Source: Streptomyces sp. 3214.6 (GTDB lineage: Bacteria > Actinomycetota > Actinomycetes > Streptomycetales > Streptomycetaceae). From it: a DNA stretch of 64,000 nucleotides. Numbering within the stretch: position 1 is the stretch's first letter; the number at the start of each line of letters is the position of its first letter. Below the pieces are notes generated by a model that saw only the letters and a program-made list of their open reading frames with translations, did not search any database and had not been told where the DNA came from. Shown in pieces: positions 47,307 through 56,420 of the stretch. Location of the stretch: assembly GCF_900129855.1 (NCBI RefSeq), contig NZ_LT670819.1:7130001-7194000 (forward strand). The letters run 5' to 3'. A program made the position numbers and the translations under genes.

Positions 47307-48902
47307 TTACTTGCACTTCTTGCCGGTGTTGATGCAGTTGACCATCTTGTTCATCAGGTTCGTGGAGAAGAAGTTGATGAAGTCGTTGTGGTCGGTGATC
47401 GGCTTGTGCAGGTTCTCCGGGAAGCTGTCCACCGCGTACGGCTTCACCACGGTGCCGTTCTGGAGCTTCGGGGCCGGAACGTTGTAGACCAGCCGGACCT
47501 GAAGCTGCGGGATCGCCTTGAAACCGTTGGCGCAGGAGCCGTCGGCCTGGGCGAACGCCACGTGCGTGCGGTGGTTGGCGCTGTCGATGTTCTTGCCGTC
47601 CCAGCAGCTCTGGAAGTTGGTGGTGCGGACCACCTGGCTGCCCTGCGGGCAGATCGGGTACTTGTCGTGCAGCTGGACCTTGTTCTCGAAGCCGGTGCAG
47701 GACCAGTTCACGTTCGCGTTGGCGTTGCCGTTGACGAAGGCCTTGGCGTCACCGGTGATGATGCGCAGGGCCGTCGGCATCGCGACGACGTTGCCCTTCT
47801 TGTTGCCGACGAACTTCAGCTGAGCCTGGGCGGGCAGCAGGATCTTGCCGACGTTGCCTTCCTTGCCACCGCCGTCCTTGTTCTGGTCGAAGTCCTGCGT
47901 GCCGTCCTGGACACGGATGACCGGCCAGAAGTACGAGGACTTGTCGCCCTGGTTCTGGCAGCTGGTGCCGGCCCCGGCCAGTTCCTGGTCGCTCGCGAAG
48001 GCGTCGTTGTTCTGGTTGCCGACGTAGTCGTGCAGGTGGTGGGCGCCGTTGGCGACACCGGGGGCGACGATCACGTTGTCGGTGTTGTGGTTCTTGTTCT
48101 GGTTGGTGCCGCAGTTCGAGGTGAAGGTGCCCCTGGAACCGCTGTTGCCGTTCGCGGGCAGACCGTTCTGACCCACGCCCAGCTGCGCGTTGCCCTGGAC
48201 CTTCGTGATGTCCACGAAGTCCGCGGCGACCGGGCCGTTGCCGCCCTGGCCGTTCTGCTGCTGGCCGCCGTTCTGCTGGCCGCCGTTGTTCTGGCCGCCG
48301 TTCTGCTGGCCGCCGTTCTGCTGGCCGTTGTTGTTCTGGCCGCCGTTGTTGTTCTGGCCGCCGTTCTGCTGCTGACCGCCGTTGTTCTGCTGGCCGCCGT
48401 TGGCCTGGCCGGCGTTGGTGTTGTTCGCCCCCTGCGTGGTGCAGGCCGCGAGCTGGCTCAGCTGGTTGTTGAACTGGCCGCCGACACGCTGGATGTCGAT
48501 CCGGATCCGGTCGATCGTGGCGGCCCGCTTCTCCTTGAGGGGGCCGGTGATCGCGTTCTGCACGAACCCTGGGTCGTTCGCCTGTGCCTGGCGCGTGGAG
48601 GCGAGCCGGGCGTACGCCTCGGTGATCTGCTTGTCGAGGTTCGCGAGCTCGGTCGCGACGCCCTGCTTGGCACGGTCAGGAACGTTCGTCAGCTTCTGCC
48701 CCACATCGGGGCAGGAGATCGTGGCGACCTGTGCAGCCGCGGTGGCGGCATAGGTCGAGTTCTGGCCCGAGTTGTTCGAATCATCTGCCGAGGCGTAGAA
48801 GTTCGCCCAGATCAGCCCGCCCCCGCCGAGCGCTAGGGCCGCCGATGCTGCCATGGCCTTCGTGGCCATCGACGAACGGCGTTTACGTGTGTTGCGTCCC
48901 AT
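47307..48902 (-). CDS. Secreted DUF1996 protein with Gln/Asn/Gly-rich linker
   Basis: The 531-residue precursor has a Sec/TAT-type signal (RKRRSSMATKAMAASAALAL), an N-terminal helical domain (CPDVGQKLTNVPDRAKQGV to about residue 140), a linker of QNGGQ/NNGGQ repeats (about 165-225) and a C-terminal DUF1996 domain with CGTNQNKNHNTDN, GAHHLHDYVGNQ and FQSCWDGKNIDSANHRTHVAF. The DUF1996 His and Trp motifs occur in fungal and actinobacterial secreted proteins thought to bind carbohydrate or metal. ATG 48902 follows GAGGAG. The first domain resembles the N-terminal domain of the protein at 56421. Confidence 0.88.
   Translation of the reverse strand: MGRNTRKRRSSMATKAMAASAALALGGGGLIWANFYASADDSNNSGQNSTYAATAAAQVATISCPDVGQKLTNVPDRAKQGVATELANLDKQITEAYARLASTRQAQANDPGFVQNAITGPLKEKRAATIDRIRIDIQRVGGQFNNQLSQLAACTTQGANNTNAGQANGGQQNNGGQQQNGGQNNNGGQNNNGQQNGGQQNGGQNNGGQQNGGQQQNGQGGNGPVAADFVDITKVQGNAQLGVGQNGLPANGNSGSRGTFTSNCGTNQNKNHNTDNVIVAPGVANGAHHLHDYVGNQNNDAFASDQELAGAGTSCQNQGDKSSYFWPVIRVQDGTQDFDQNKDGGGKEGNVGKILLPAQAQLKFVGNKKGNVVAMPTALRIITGDAKAFVNGNANANVNWSCTGFENKVQLHDKYPICPQGSQVVRTTNFQSCWDGKNIDSANHRTHVAFAQADGSCANGFKAIPQLQVRLVYNVPAPKLQNGTVVKPYAVDSFPENLHKPITDHNDFINFFSTNLMNKMVNCINTGKKCK
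48236..48415 (-). repeat. Imperfect tandem repeats coding for the Gln/Asn-rich linker
   Basis: About 180 bp consist of near-identical 12-21-bp units built around GCCGCCGTT and CTGCTG, in frame with the DUF1996 gene. Unit-number change would alter linker length without a frameshift when multiples of 3 are gained or lost. Confidence 0.7.
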
Positions 48903-49074
48903 CTGAACTCCTCTGACTTCCTTGCGGGGCAGCACCGAGGCGCCCGACAGGAGTGAAGCTGCCCCCTCACTTACGAACGTCGCCCCAGAGGTGTTCAGCC
49001 TTCTCAGAAATTGATGAGAGGTCCGTACGACAAACCGGCCCCAACGCCCCCACAGCGCACACCAGTTAAGGCGC

Positions 49075-49731
49075 TCACCGGTCGCGGTCCAGATAGGCCA
49101 GCACCGCCAGTACCCTGCGGTTGTCGTCGTCGGAGACCTCCAAACCCAGCTTCAGAAAAATATTGGCGGTGTGCTTGGCGACGGCCCGCTCGGTGACGAC
49201 CAGTTTGGCGGCGATCGCCGCGTTCGACCGGCCCTGCGCCATCAGTTCCATGACCTCCCGTTCGCGTGGAGTGAGCCGGTCCACCGGCCCCTGGCCGTCG
49301 CCGGACCGCCGGGCCAGCAGCTGCTGGATCACCTGCGGGTCCATCGCGGTACCGCCCCCCGCGACCCGGCGTACGGCGTCCACGAACTGCTCCGCGTCGA
49401 ACACCCGGTCCTTCAGCAGATAGCCGACCCCGCCGCTGCCGTCGGCGAGCAACTCGCGTGCGTACAGCTGTTCGACATGCTGGGAGAGGACCAGCACCGG
49501 CAGCCCCGGCTTCTCGCGGCGGGCCTGAAGGGCGCACTGCAGGCCCTCGTCGGTGTGCGTGGGCGGAAGCCGGACGTCGACGACGGCGACGTCCGGCTCC
49601 AGTTCGGCGAGGGCCCGCTCCAGTTCCGGCCCGCTCTCCACGGCGGCGGCGATCTCGAAGTCGTAGGCCTCCAGCAGCCGGACGAGACCGTCCCGCAGCA
49701 GGAAGAGGTCCTCGGCTAGGACAACACGCAA
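49075..49731 (-). CDS. NarL/LuxR-family response regulator
   Basis: The 218-residue protein has a receiver domain (acceptor Asp52 in VAVVDVRLP) and a C-terminal LuxR helix-turn-helix (LTPREREVMELMAQGRSNAAIA, then VTERAVAKHTANIFLKLGL). TTG 49731 is used because GGAG lies 6 bp upstream and the frame begins RVVLAEDLFLLRD; the start lies inside the kinase gene's last 16 bp. It forms a two-component system with the kinase. The regulated genes are unknown. Confidence 0.92.
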   Translation of the reverse strand: MRVVLAEDLFLLRDGLVRLLEAYDFEIAAAVESGPELERALAELEPDVAVVDVRLPPTHTDEGLQCALQARREKPGLPVLVLSQHVEQLYARELLADGSGGVGYLLKDRVFDAEQFVDAVRRVAGGGTAMDPQVIQQLLARRSGDGQGPVDRLTPREREVMELMAQGRSNAAIAAKLVVTERAVAKHTANIFLKLGLEVSDDDNRRVLAVLAYLDRDR

Positions 49732-50990
49732 GGGATCTCCATGGTCACCATGGTGGGACCGCCGGCAGGGGAGCTGACGGCCAGGACGCCGTCGAATGTA
49801 CCCAGTCGCCGCTCGATGCCGGGCAGGCCCGAACCGGACCCGATGACCGCGCCGCCCTTGCCGTTGTCGGTGACGGAGATCCGCAGATGGCCGTCCGTGT
49901 GGTGCAGGTCGATCCAGATCCGGTCGGCGCCGGAGTGCTTGACGGCGTTGGTGAGCACCTCGCTCACCGCGAAGTAGGCCGCCGACTCCACGGGCGCCTC
50001 GGCCCGGCCCGGGAGTTCCACGGTCACCTCCGTCGCGAGGGGCAGCCGCAGCGCCAACGCCCGTACGGCATCGCCCAGTCCACGTTCCGCCAGCACCGGC
50101 GGGTGGATGCCGCGCACCAGGTCGCGCAGTTCGGCGAGCGCCTCGGCGGACGACTGGCGGGCCTGCGCGAGCAGCTCCTTGGCTTTCCCCGGGTTCTTGT
50201 CGAGGAGCATCTCGACGGTGCCGAGGTCCATGCCCATCGCGACCAGCCGGGCCTGGGCGCCGTCGTGCAGGTCCCGCTCGATGCGCCGCAGCTCGGCGGC
50301 GGAGGTGTCCACGGCGTCCCGCCGCGTCTCGGTCAACACCCGCACACGTTCAGCCAGTTCGGCCTGACTGGGGGTGAGCATGGCCCGGGTGAGACGGAAG
50401 TGTCCCTGGAACGCGCTCACGGCGTACCGGTGCGCGAAGACGAGGATGACCGCGCCCAGAGCGGCGGCGGCGAACGCGGAGACCTGCCCGCTGACCGGCA
50501 CGAAGGTGTACCAGTAAGGGCCGTCGGAGGCGCCCTGCACCCGCCACAGCCCGGCCGCCAGCGCGAACCCCTCCAGCGGATACAGGACCAGGACGGTGGG
50601 CGCGAGCGCGGTCAGGAACCCGGCCGTCATGTCCACCGGCAGCCACCGCAGGTCCCGCCAGGTCGCCGGGTCCCGCAACAGCGCGGTGGTGCGCGTCCAC
50701 GGGTTGGCGGTGTCGGGCAGCGGCCGGTACGCCGACGCGATGCGCACCCCGCCCCACTGTTCGGCGAGTGAGCGCCGCCGGTCGGCGTAGGCCCGCACCC
50801 CCTTCACCACCCACGGCGTGGTGACGAGCCCGACCCCGATCGGTATCAGCGCCAGCGAGACAAGGGAGAGGGTGAAGCACAGGACGGCCGACGGCAGCGC
50901 CACGACGGCCAGCACGAGTCCCCGTGCGGCGGCGAGGGCCATGCCGCGAGCCCTCGAATCCCTGCCGTCGCTCTTCGTGTTGGTGTTCAT
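49716..50990 (-). CDS. NarL-type sensor histidine kinase
   Basis: The 424-residue protein has two N-terminal hydrophobic segments and two further ones before the kinase core. HisKA_3 is present with RRIERDLHDGAQARLVAMGMDLG, the phospho-acceptor His following RDL, and the HATPase domain shows AYFAVSEVLTNAVKHSGA (N box), VTDNGKGG and GSGLPGIERRL. It phosphorylates the next gene's product. ATG 50990 (MNTNTKSDGRD) is chosen; the next start upstream lacks a ribosome-binding site. Signal is unknown, likely at the membrane. Confidence 0.9.
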   Translation of the reverse strand: MNTNTKSDGRDSRARGMALAAARGLVLAVVALPSAVLCFTLSLVSLALIPIGVGLVTTPWVVKGVRAYADRRRSLAEQWGGVRIASAYRPLPDTANPWTRTTALLRDPATWRDLRWLPVDMTAGFLTALAPTVLVLYPLEGFALAAGLWRVQGASDGPYWYTFVPVSGQVSAFAAAALGAVILVFAHRYAVSAFQGHFRLTRAMLTPSQAELAERVRVLTETRRDAVDTSAAELRRIERDLHDGAQARLVAMGMDLGTVEMLLDKNPGKAKELLAQARQSSAEALAELRDLVRGIHPPVLAERGLGDAVRALALRLPLATEVTVELPGRAEAPVESAAYFAVSEVLTNAVKHSGADRIWIDLHHTDGHLRISVTDNGKGGAVIGSGSGLPGIERRLGTFDGVLAVSSPAGGPTMVTMEIPCVLS

Positions 50991-51125
50991 GACGTCAGTC
51001 TGTCCGAGCCTCGGGCCGCCGGTCACTGGCCCGAAGCCCCCGGTCGGGAGGTGGTGCCAGATACACCTTCACGGCCCGCCGCACCCGCCCCCGCCGCCGG
51101 GGCGAACCTCGCTCACCTGCGTTGA

Positions 51126-52196
51126 TCAGGCGCTGCCGCTCTCCTCCTGCGGCCGGATCCCCCGGACCGTCCCCAGCGCCTTCGCCTCCACCTCCGGGGC
51201 CAGGCCCAGCGGCGGCCGGTCCGGCCGCCGGGGCGCCGTGCCACCGATCGACGTCAGCCAGGTCCAGGTGTCGGCGACGGTCTCCTCGACCGGACGGCAG
51301 GCGAGCCCGGTGGCCACCGCCCGGGAGACGTCGGCGGCGTGCAGGGCGTCGTGCATGTCGGTGCCCGGCGGCACCCACACGGGCAGCTCGGTCCACGGCG
51401 CGATGCCCGCGTCGAGGACGATCTCCGGGGCGGTCCAGCGCAGTTCGGCCGATGACCCGGTGGCCTTGACGCAAGCCTCCAACAACTCGCCCATGGTGGC
51501 GTGCCCTTGACGGCTCATCAGGTTGTACGGTCCGCTCAGCTCCCGCTCGACCGCCCCGAGGATCCACTCGGCGAGATCGCGGACGTCGACGTACTGCAGG
51601 GGCAGGTCGTGCGGGCCGGGCGCGAGGACCGGGCCGCCGCGGGCGATCCGGGTCAGCCACCAGGGCAGCCGGCCGACGTTCTCGTGCGGGCCGAGGATCA
51701 GCCCGGCCCGCACGAGGACGGAGTCCTGCGCGCCGAAGGCGTCGACGACGGCCAGCTCGCCGCCGCGCTTGTCCCGGACGTAGTCCGTGTGCTCGGCGTC
51801 GGGCTCCGCGCCCTCGACGACGACCGCGTCCTCGGTGTAGCCGGCCGGCGGGGCCCATGTGTACACCGAGCAGCTCGACACGTACACATACCGGCGGGCG
51901 CGGCCCCGCAGCAGCCGCGCCGCCTCGTGCACCGCGCGGGGCGCCGCCGACCAGGTGTCGACGACGGCGTCCCAGGTTTGCGCTGCGTCGGCTTCCCCTT
52001 CGCCTTCCCCTTCGGTGCGGGAGGCGAGGGCGTCGAGGCCGTCGGGGGCAGTGCGGTCGCCGGTGAGCGACCGTGTTCCGGGGACGGGAGCGTGCTGTCC
52101 CCGGTTGAGGACCGTCACCTCCCAGCCGCGCCCGAGGGCCGCCTCGACGACGGCCCGTCCCGCGAACTCCGTACCACCCAGCACCAGAAGTCTCAT
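51126..52196 (-). CDS. NAD(P)-dependent epimerase/dehydratase-family protein
   Basis: The 356-residue protein has an extended short-chain-dehydrogenase fold: RLLVLGGTEFAGRAVVEAAL nucleotide-binding loop (GGTxFxGR variant), YVYVSSCSVYTW with the active-site Ser-Ser-Cys strand, and YVRDKRGGELAV with the YxxxK-like residue. A Glu/Gly-rich insert (TEGEGEGEADAA) lies near residue 65. GG[TS]xFxGR proteins include sugar reductases and RNA-binding relatives; substrate is unknown. It starts at ATG 52196. Confidence 0.82.
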   Translation of the reverse strand: MRLLVLGGTEFAGRAVVEAALGRGWEVTVLNRGQHAPVPGTRSLTGDRTAPDGLDALASRTEGEGEGEADAAQTWDAVVDTWSAAPRAVHEAARLLRGRARRYVYVSSCSVYTWAPPAGYTEDAVVVEGAEPDAEHTDYVRDKRGGELAVVDAFGAQDSVLVRAGLILGPHENVGRLPWWLTRIARGGPVLAPGPHDLPLQYVDVRDLAEWILGAVERELSGPYNLMSRQGHATMGELLEACVKATGSSAELRWTAPEIVLDAGIAPWTELPVWVPPGTDMHDALHAADVSRAVATGLACRPVEETVADTWTWLTSIGGTAPRRPDRPPLGLAPEVEAKALGTVRGIRPQEESGSA

Positions 52197-52258
52197 GCCG
52201 GTGACTCTGCCCGGCCGGGACGCGGGACGGAACCTTCCTTAGCTGAGGGCAGAGAGGG

Positions 52259-52903
52259 TCAGCGGCCGGTCGGCGGCGTGTACTTGTAGCCGACCCGGCG
52301 CACCGTCTGGATCGACTGGCGGTGCTGCGCGCCCAGCTTGCGGCGCAGCCGGGCGACGTGGACGTCGACCGTGCGGCCGTCGCCGACATGGCCGTAGCCC
52401 CACACCGTGGTCACGAGCTGGTCGCGGGTGTGCACCCGGTTCGGGTGCGCCACCAGATGCGCAAGCAGCTCGAACTCCAGGTAGGTCAGGTCGAGTTGCC
52501 GCCCGTCCACCTCGGCGGTGCGCTGCACGGCGTCGATCCGCACGAGCGGGGCACCGGCGCCCTGCTGCGTTGCCGTCCCCGTCCCCGTTGCCGTCCCCGT
52601 CCCCGTTGCCGTCCCCGTCTCCGGTGACGGGACCGGGACCGGCTGGAACGGCTGCTGCTGGTCCGCCGGGATCAGCACCAGGTAGCCGACCATCGCGGGC
52701 CGCCCCGGCAGGCTGGGCAGGGTGTGCTGCGGCGCCGGCAGCCAGGTGGCGCCGGGCGGAAGGAGATCCGCGACCTGCACCACCTCGTCCGGATCGACGG
52801 CCCGCAGTCGGTGCCGGGAGGCGTTCTGGATGGGGGAGACAGGAGAGACGGGAGTGACGGGGGAGGGGAGAGCGGCAGAGGAGAGAGAACGAGTGGTCGC
52901 CAT
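52259..52903 (-). CDS. Winged-helix transcriptional regulator lacking a receiver domain
   Basis: The 214-residue protein has an OmpR/PhoB-type DNA-binding domain at the C-terminus (LDLTYLEFELLAHLVAHPN, HTRDQLVTTVWGYGHVGDGRTVDVH, ARLRRKLG) but no phospho-acceptor domain. The N-terminal half is low complexity; a Thr/Gly/Ala repeat (TATGTGTATGTGTATQ) lies at about residues 97-113, coded by 18-bp DNA repeats. Regulation must therefore be by amount, ligand or protein partner. A 40-codon ORF lies 83 bp upstream on the same strand. Confidence 0.85.
   Translation of the reverse strand: MATTRSLSSAALPSPVTPVSPVSPIQNASRHRLRAVDPDEVVQVADLLPPGATWLPAPQHTLPSLPGRPAMVGYLVLIPADQQQPFQPVPVPSPETGTATGTGTATGTGTATQQGAGAPLVRIDAVQRTAEVDGRQLDLTYLEFELLAHLVAHPNRVHTRDQLVTTVWGYGHVGDGRTVDVHVARLRRKLGAQHRQSIQTVRRVGYKYTPPTGR
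52569..52620 (-). repeat. 18-bp tandem repeat within the winged-helix gene
   Basis: Two perfect units GTTGCCGTCCCCGTCCCC (52569-52586, 52587-52604) and a third 16-bp partial unit follow each other. They encode the Thr/Gly/Ala repeat in the linker; change in copy number keeps the frame. Confidence 0.85.
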
Positions 52904-52986
52904 GAGAGGTCAGCTCTTTCGCGCGAGAAGTTCGTCGGGAGGGACGTACGTCGTCTCGCGTCGGCCGAAGGCCGGGGTGTACGGCT

Positions 52987-53109
52987 TTAGAGGGCCGACG
53001 CGTTCGTCGCGCGGCAACACACCCGGTCGAAGTCGTGGTGCTGACGGGAAGGCCAGAACGGCTCGAGGTCATGGCGACCCGTCGCGGTGTACTTCTGGAA
53101 GCTGGCCAT
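52987..53109 (-). CDS. 40-residue small ORF upstream of the winged-helix gene
   Basis: ATG 53109 opens a frame of 40 codons to TAA (52987-52989) with about 87% G or C at the third codon position, as in real Streptomyces genes. GGGG lies 5 bp upstream. The peptide is polar and contains PFWPSRQHHDFDRVCCR, with two adjacent Cys and several His near the end. It ends 83 bp before the regulator start. It resembles Streptomyces leader-type small ORFs with Cys runs but I cannot assign a role. Confidence 0.5.
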   Translation of the reverse strand: MASFQKYTATGRHDLEPFWPSRQHHDFDRVCCRATNASAL

Positions 53110-53188
53110 GGCCCCATTGAAGCAGACACCCGCCCGTTACAGGAGCCTTCTCTCACAGCTTGGACGCTTCCTTGCCGTGACGTCGGCG

Positions 53189-55006
53189 TCAGTCGACGAT
53201 GCGGGCCGTCGCCAGCAGGTTCCGGACGGCGTCGCGGACCACGTAGTCCGGGTGCAGGGCGTCACCGCACATGAGGTCGGAGATGATCCGCCGGGGCGCC
53301 TCGGCCGCCTGCCGCAGCGGGTCCACGGCGAAGCGGGGGAGGAGGCCCATCTCCGTCAGCGTCACCAAGGGGTGGGGTGTGCCGGAGTAGAACCTCGTCC
53401 ACTCGGCGGCCTGCCGCGCCAAGGGGCCGACGGTGTCCTCGGTGCGGCCCGTGACACGCCAGACGGCCAGGGCGGCGAGGGGCGATCCGGCCGCGAGCTC
53501 TTGCTCAAGACAGGGCAGCAACGGGGCGGCGGCGGGGCCGAGTTCACGCGCGCAGTCGATCACCGGGCCCAGGAACCCGGCGCTCATCTCCTGCCGGACG
53601 AAGGACAGGGCGAGACCGGGGTCCCCGCTCACCCGGTGGTGGGCGACGGCGGCGGCCCCCGAGACCGAGGAGTGCTCGCGGTCGAGCACGCAGGCCCGCA
53701 GCGCCCGCTCGGCGGCGTCACCGGCGGCGGGCCCCAGCCGGCCCAGTACCGCGACCGCGGCCGCCGGGTATCCGGTGCCCGTGCGGGCGAGCAGCCGGGT
53801 GAGCTCCTCGACGCCGTCCACCGCCACCTCGGGGAACCGTGCGAGGACCTCCAGCAGATGGGGCGGAGCGTCGCCGAGGCGCCGGACCACGGCCCGGGCC
53901 ACGGGCAGAGCCTCCGCCCCGAACTCCTCGGCCACCGCGATGGCGGCGCGGAAGGTCTCGTACGGGCGGGGCTCCTCCTCGACGAGCCGTACGGCCTCCT
54001 CGACGGCTGCCGGGGCCAGCGTCCGGGCGAGCGCGGTGACCGCCGCCGCCCGCAGCGCCGAACCGTCGGCGGCCAGGTACGGCAGCACGTGCTCCCGCAC
54101 GCGCGCGTGCAGGTCCGGCGGCAGCGAGCAGGTCAGCTGCGCCAGCCGGAACAGCTCCCAGGCCTCGCCCTCCATGTCGCGCAGCGCCCAGGGCAGCACG
54201 TCGGCCTCGCGGTCCCGCCACTGGTCGGCGATCTCGAAGGCGAGCGGTACGCCCCCGGCGAGGGCTCGCAACGCGGCCTCGGGATCCTCCAGGAGCCGGT
54301 CGGTGAACAGCTTGTGCGGCGCCGGCCACCGGGCCCTGTCCGGCTCGTGCGGATCGGCCGCGTACGCCCGCGCGCAGTGGTCCACCAGCGCGCCCGGCAG
54401 GGGCAGTTCGGCGGTGCGCAACAGGTCCTCGGCCGCGGCGAGTGCCACCCTGGGCTCGGGGTCGGTCAGCAGCTCGTGGCGCCGGTCCTCGTCGCCGTCG
54501 TCGCCCAGCAGCGCGAGCGCCGTCACCACCTGCCCCCGCACCTGCGGGTCGCTCTCCTCGACGAGCCAGGTCCGCAGCAGCGGCAGCAGTGGCAGGGCGT
54601 GTTCCCGGCCGCACCCGGCGATCAGCAGCACCATGGCGCTTCGTATGTTCGCGTCGCGGTCGTGCGCGAAGGAGAGCAGGGGCGGCAGCGCCTCCGCCAC
54701 GGTCTGCCGGACCGGTTCTGGCCCCTCGTGGTACTCGGCGGTTCTCGCGAGATCGCCGAGGAGTTCCAGCAGGTCGGTCCGGTGGCCGGGCAGCTCCACG
54801 GCGAGCCGGGCCAGCCGGGGCACGGCGCGGGCGGCGGCCGCGTAGAACTCCTCCTCACCGCGCCAGATCGAGGAGCCCAGCCAGTCCAACGCCTCCTCGC
54901 GTTCGGCCGCGTTCCCGGACTCCATCGCCCGCATCAGGCCGGGCACGTCCCTCGCCAGACCGCACGCCCGCGCCGATCTCCGCCCGTCCACCCCGTCACT
55001 CCCCAT
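53189..55006 (-). CDS. HEAT-repeat protein
   Basis: The 605-residue protein consists of about 14 helical repeats of HEAT/PBS-lyase type, for example REEALDWLGSSIWRGEEEF, VRGQVVTALALLGDDGDED and RVALAAAEDLLRTAELPL. There is no signal peptide or catalytic motif. It probably acts as a scaffold or regulator of another protein. Start at ATG 55006; the glnII gene precedes it on the same strand with the 55027 hairpin between. Confidence 0.82.
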   Translation of the reverse strand: MGSDGVDGRRSARACGLARDVPGLMRAMESGNAAEREEALDWLGSSIWRGEEEFYAAAARAVPRLARLAVELPGHRTDLLELLGDLARTAEYHEGPEPVRQTVAEALPPLLSFAHDRDANIRSAMVLLIAGCGREHALPLLPLLRTWLVEESDPQVRGQVVTALALLGDDGDEDRRHELLTDPEPRVALAAAEDLLRTAELPLPGALVDHCARAYAADPHEPDRARWPAPHKLFTDRLLEDPEAALRALAGGVPLAFEIADQWRDREADVLPWALRDMEGEAWELFRLAQLTCSLPPDLHARVREHVLPYLAADGSALRAAAVTALARTLAPAAVEEAVRLVEEEPRPYETFRAAIAVAEEFGAEALPVARAVVRRLGDAPPHLLEVLARFPEVAVDGVEELTRLLARTGTGYPAAAVAVLGRLGPAAGDAAERALRACVLDREHSSVSGAAAVAHHRVSGDPGLALSFVRQEMSAGFLGPVIDCARELGPAAAPLLPCLEQELAAGSPLAALAVWRVTGRTEDTVGPLARQAAEWTRFYSGTPHPLVTLTEMGLLPRFAVDPLRQAAEAPRRIISDLMCGDALHPDYVVRDAVRNLLATARIVD

Positions 55007-55026
55007 GGCAGCGCACGATACGCAGA

Positions 55027-55057
55027 AGGGGCGCCCACCGTGAGGGTGGGCGCCCCT
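55027..55057 (-). terminator. Terminator after glnII
   Basis: AGGGGCGCCCACC and its exact complement form a 13-bp stem with a GTGAG loop, 19 bp after the glnII stop codon and 21 bp before the start of the HEAT-repeat gene. Confidence 0.8.
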
Positions 55058-55075
55058 GTCAGGGAAAACCGGGGA

Positions 55076-56107
55076 TCAGACCTGGCCGGCCTTCTCCAGC
55101 GCCGAGCAGCAGGTGTCGACGATCAGACGCGTCACCAGGTACGGGTCGACGTTGGCGTTCGGACGGCGGTCCTCGATGTAGCCCTTGCCGTCCTTCTCGA
55201 CCTGCCACGGGATACGGACCGAGGCACCACGGTTGGAGACACCGTAGGAGTACTCGTTCCACGGGGCGGTCTCGTGCAGACCCGTCAGACGGTCGTCGAT
55301 GCCGGCGCCGTAGTTCTTGACGTGGTCGAGCGGCTTGGAGCCCTCGCCGAGCGACTCGCACGCGGTGATGATCGCGTCGTAGCCCTCGCGCATCGCCTTC
55401 GTGGAGAAGTTGGTGTGCGCGCCGGCGCCGTTCCAGTCGCCCTTGACCGGCTTGGGGTCGAGGGTGGCGGAGATGCCGAAGTCCTCGGCGGTGCGGTAGA
55501 GCAGCCAGCGGGCCACCCACAGGTGGTCGGAGACCTCCAGCGGGGAGACCGGGCCGACCTGGAACTCCCACTGGCCGGGCATGACCTCGGCGTTGATGCC
55601 GGAGATCGCGAGACCCGCGGCGAGGCAGTTGTCCAGGTGCGCCTCGACGGCCTCACGGCCGAAGATCTCGTCCGCGCCGACGCCGCAGTAGTAGCCGCCC
55701 TGCGGGGCCGGGAAGCCGCCCTTGGGGAAGCCGAGCGGGTAGCCGTCCTGGAAGAACGTGTACTCCTGCTCGATGCCGAAGATCGGCTCCTGGGAGCCGA
55801 ACTTCTCGGCGACCTCGACCAGCGCGGCACGGGTGTTGGACTCGTGCGGCGTCATGTCGATGTTGAGGACCTCGCACAGGACGAGGACGTCGTCGCCGCC
55901 GCGGATCGGGTCGGGGCAGGTGAAGACCGGCTTGAGGACACGGTCCGAGGAGTGGCCCTCGGCCTGGTTCGTGGAGGACCCGTCGAAGCCCCAGATCGGC
56001 AGCGCGTCCAGACCGGCGGGCTCACCCGCGATGATCTTGGTCTTGGAGCGGAGCTTGGCGGTCGGCTGGGTGCCGTCGATCCAGATGTACTCAGCCTTGA
56101 AGGTCAC
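55076..56107 (-). CDS. glnII: Glutamine synthetase II (eukaryotic type)
   Basis: GlnII makes glutamine from glutamate and ammonia with ATP. The 343-residue protein has the GSII pattern: FKAEYIWIDGTQPTAKLRSKT, IWGFDGSSTNQAEG, FGIEQEYTFF, GDWNGAGAHTNFST and RRPNANVDPYLV. It lacks the adenylylation tyrosine site, so GlnE does not control it. GTG 56107 is used; GAAGGAAG lies 6 bp before it. The length matches known Streptomyces GlnII. A GlnR-type box lies upstream (56207-56244), consistent with nitrogen control. Confidence 0.95.
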   Translation of the reverse strand: MTFKAEYIWIDGTQPTAKLRSKTKIIAGEPAGLDALPIWGFDGSSTNQAEGHSSDRVLKPVFTCPDPIRGGDDVLVLCEVLNIDMTPHESNTRAALVEVAEKFGSQEPIFGIEQEYTFFQDGYPLGFPKGGFPAPQGGYYCGVGADEIFGREAVEAHLDNCLAAGLAISGINAEVMPGQWEFQVGPVSPLEVSDHLWVARWLLYRTAEDFGISATLDPKPVKGDWNGAGAHTNFSTKAMREGYDAIITACESLGEGSKPLDHVKNYGAGIDDRLTGLHETAPWNEYSYGVSNRGASVRIPWQVEKDGKGYIEDRRPNANVDPYLVTRLIVDTCCSALEKAGQV

Positions 56108-56420
56108 GGGCCACTTCCTTCGGGGGTGTGTCTGACGCACTTGCGGGTGCTGCGGCGCTGCGGCACTGGGGCGCCGCCTGTTTGCCCGGCAGCTTGTCAA
56201 CAGGCGATTTCCCGATCATTGCTCGAATGTGAACCCCGTGTTACCTGGATGGTTCTGTGGTGCGGCTCACCTCTCGGCCCCCCGGACGTGCAGGTCCTGC
56301 TGCTCGTGGCCGCGAACAGCAGGACCGGTGACACGTACGAGGCGACGGCCCGGCGGGCCCTCCGGTGCGGGGCCCTCCGGTACGGGTCGGCGCCTCAGCG
56401 GGATTGTTCGCTCCTGAGGC
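56108..56420. other. glnII promoter region and hairpin
   Basis: No gene is visible in this 313-bp gap. The GlnR-like box and a TTGACA hexamer (minus strand, 56195-56200) lie before glnII. A perfect 10-bp inverted repeat GGTCCTGCTG/CAGCAGGACC with 14-nt loop lies at 56293-56326, and a GGGCCCTCCGGT direct repeat follows. The hairpin may terminate the gene at 56421. Confidence 0.6.
56207..56244 (-). promoter_or_regulatory. glnII: Candidate GlnR box before glnII
   Basis: Read toward glnII, GTAAC, TTCAC, GCAAT and GAAAT recur at exact 11-bp spacing (N6 between each). The GlnR box is GTnAC-N6-GaAAC repeated; the first and last words fit well, the middle two poorly. It lies about 100 bp before the glnII start. 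Confidence 0.55.
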
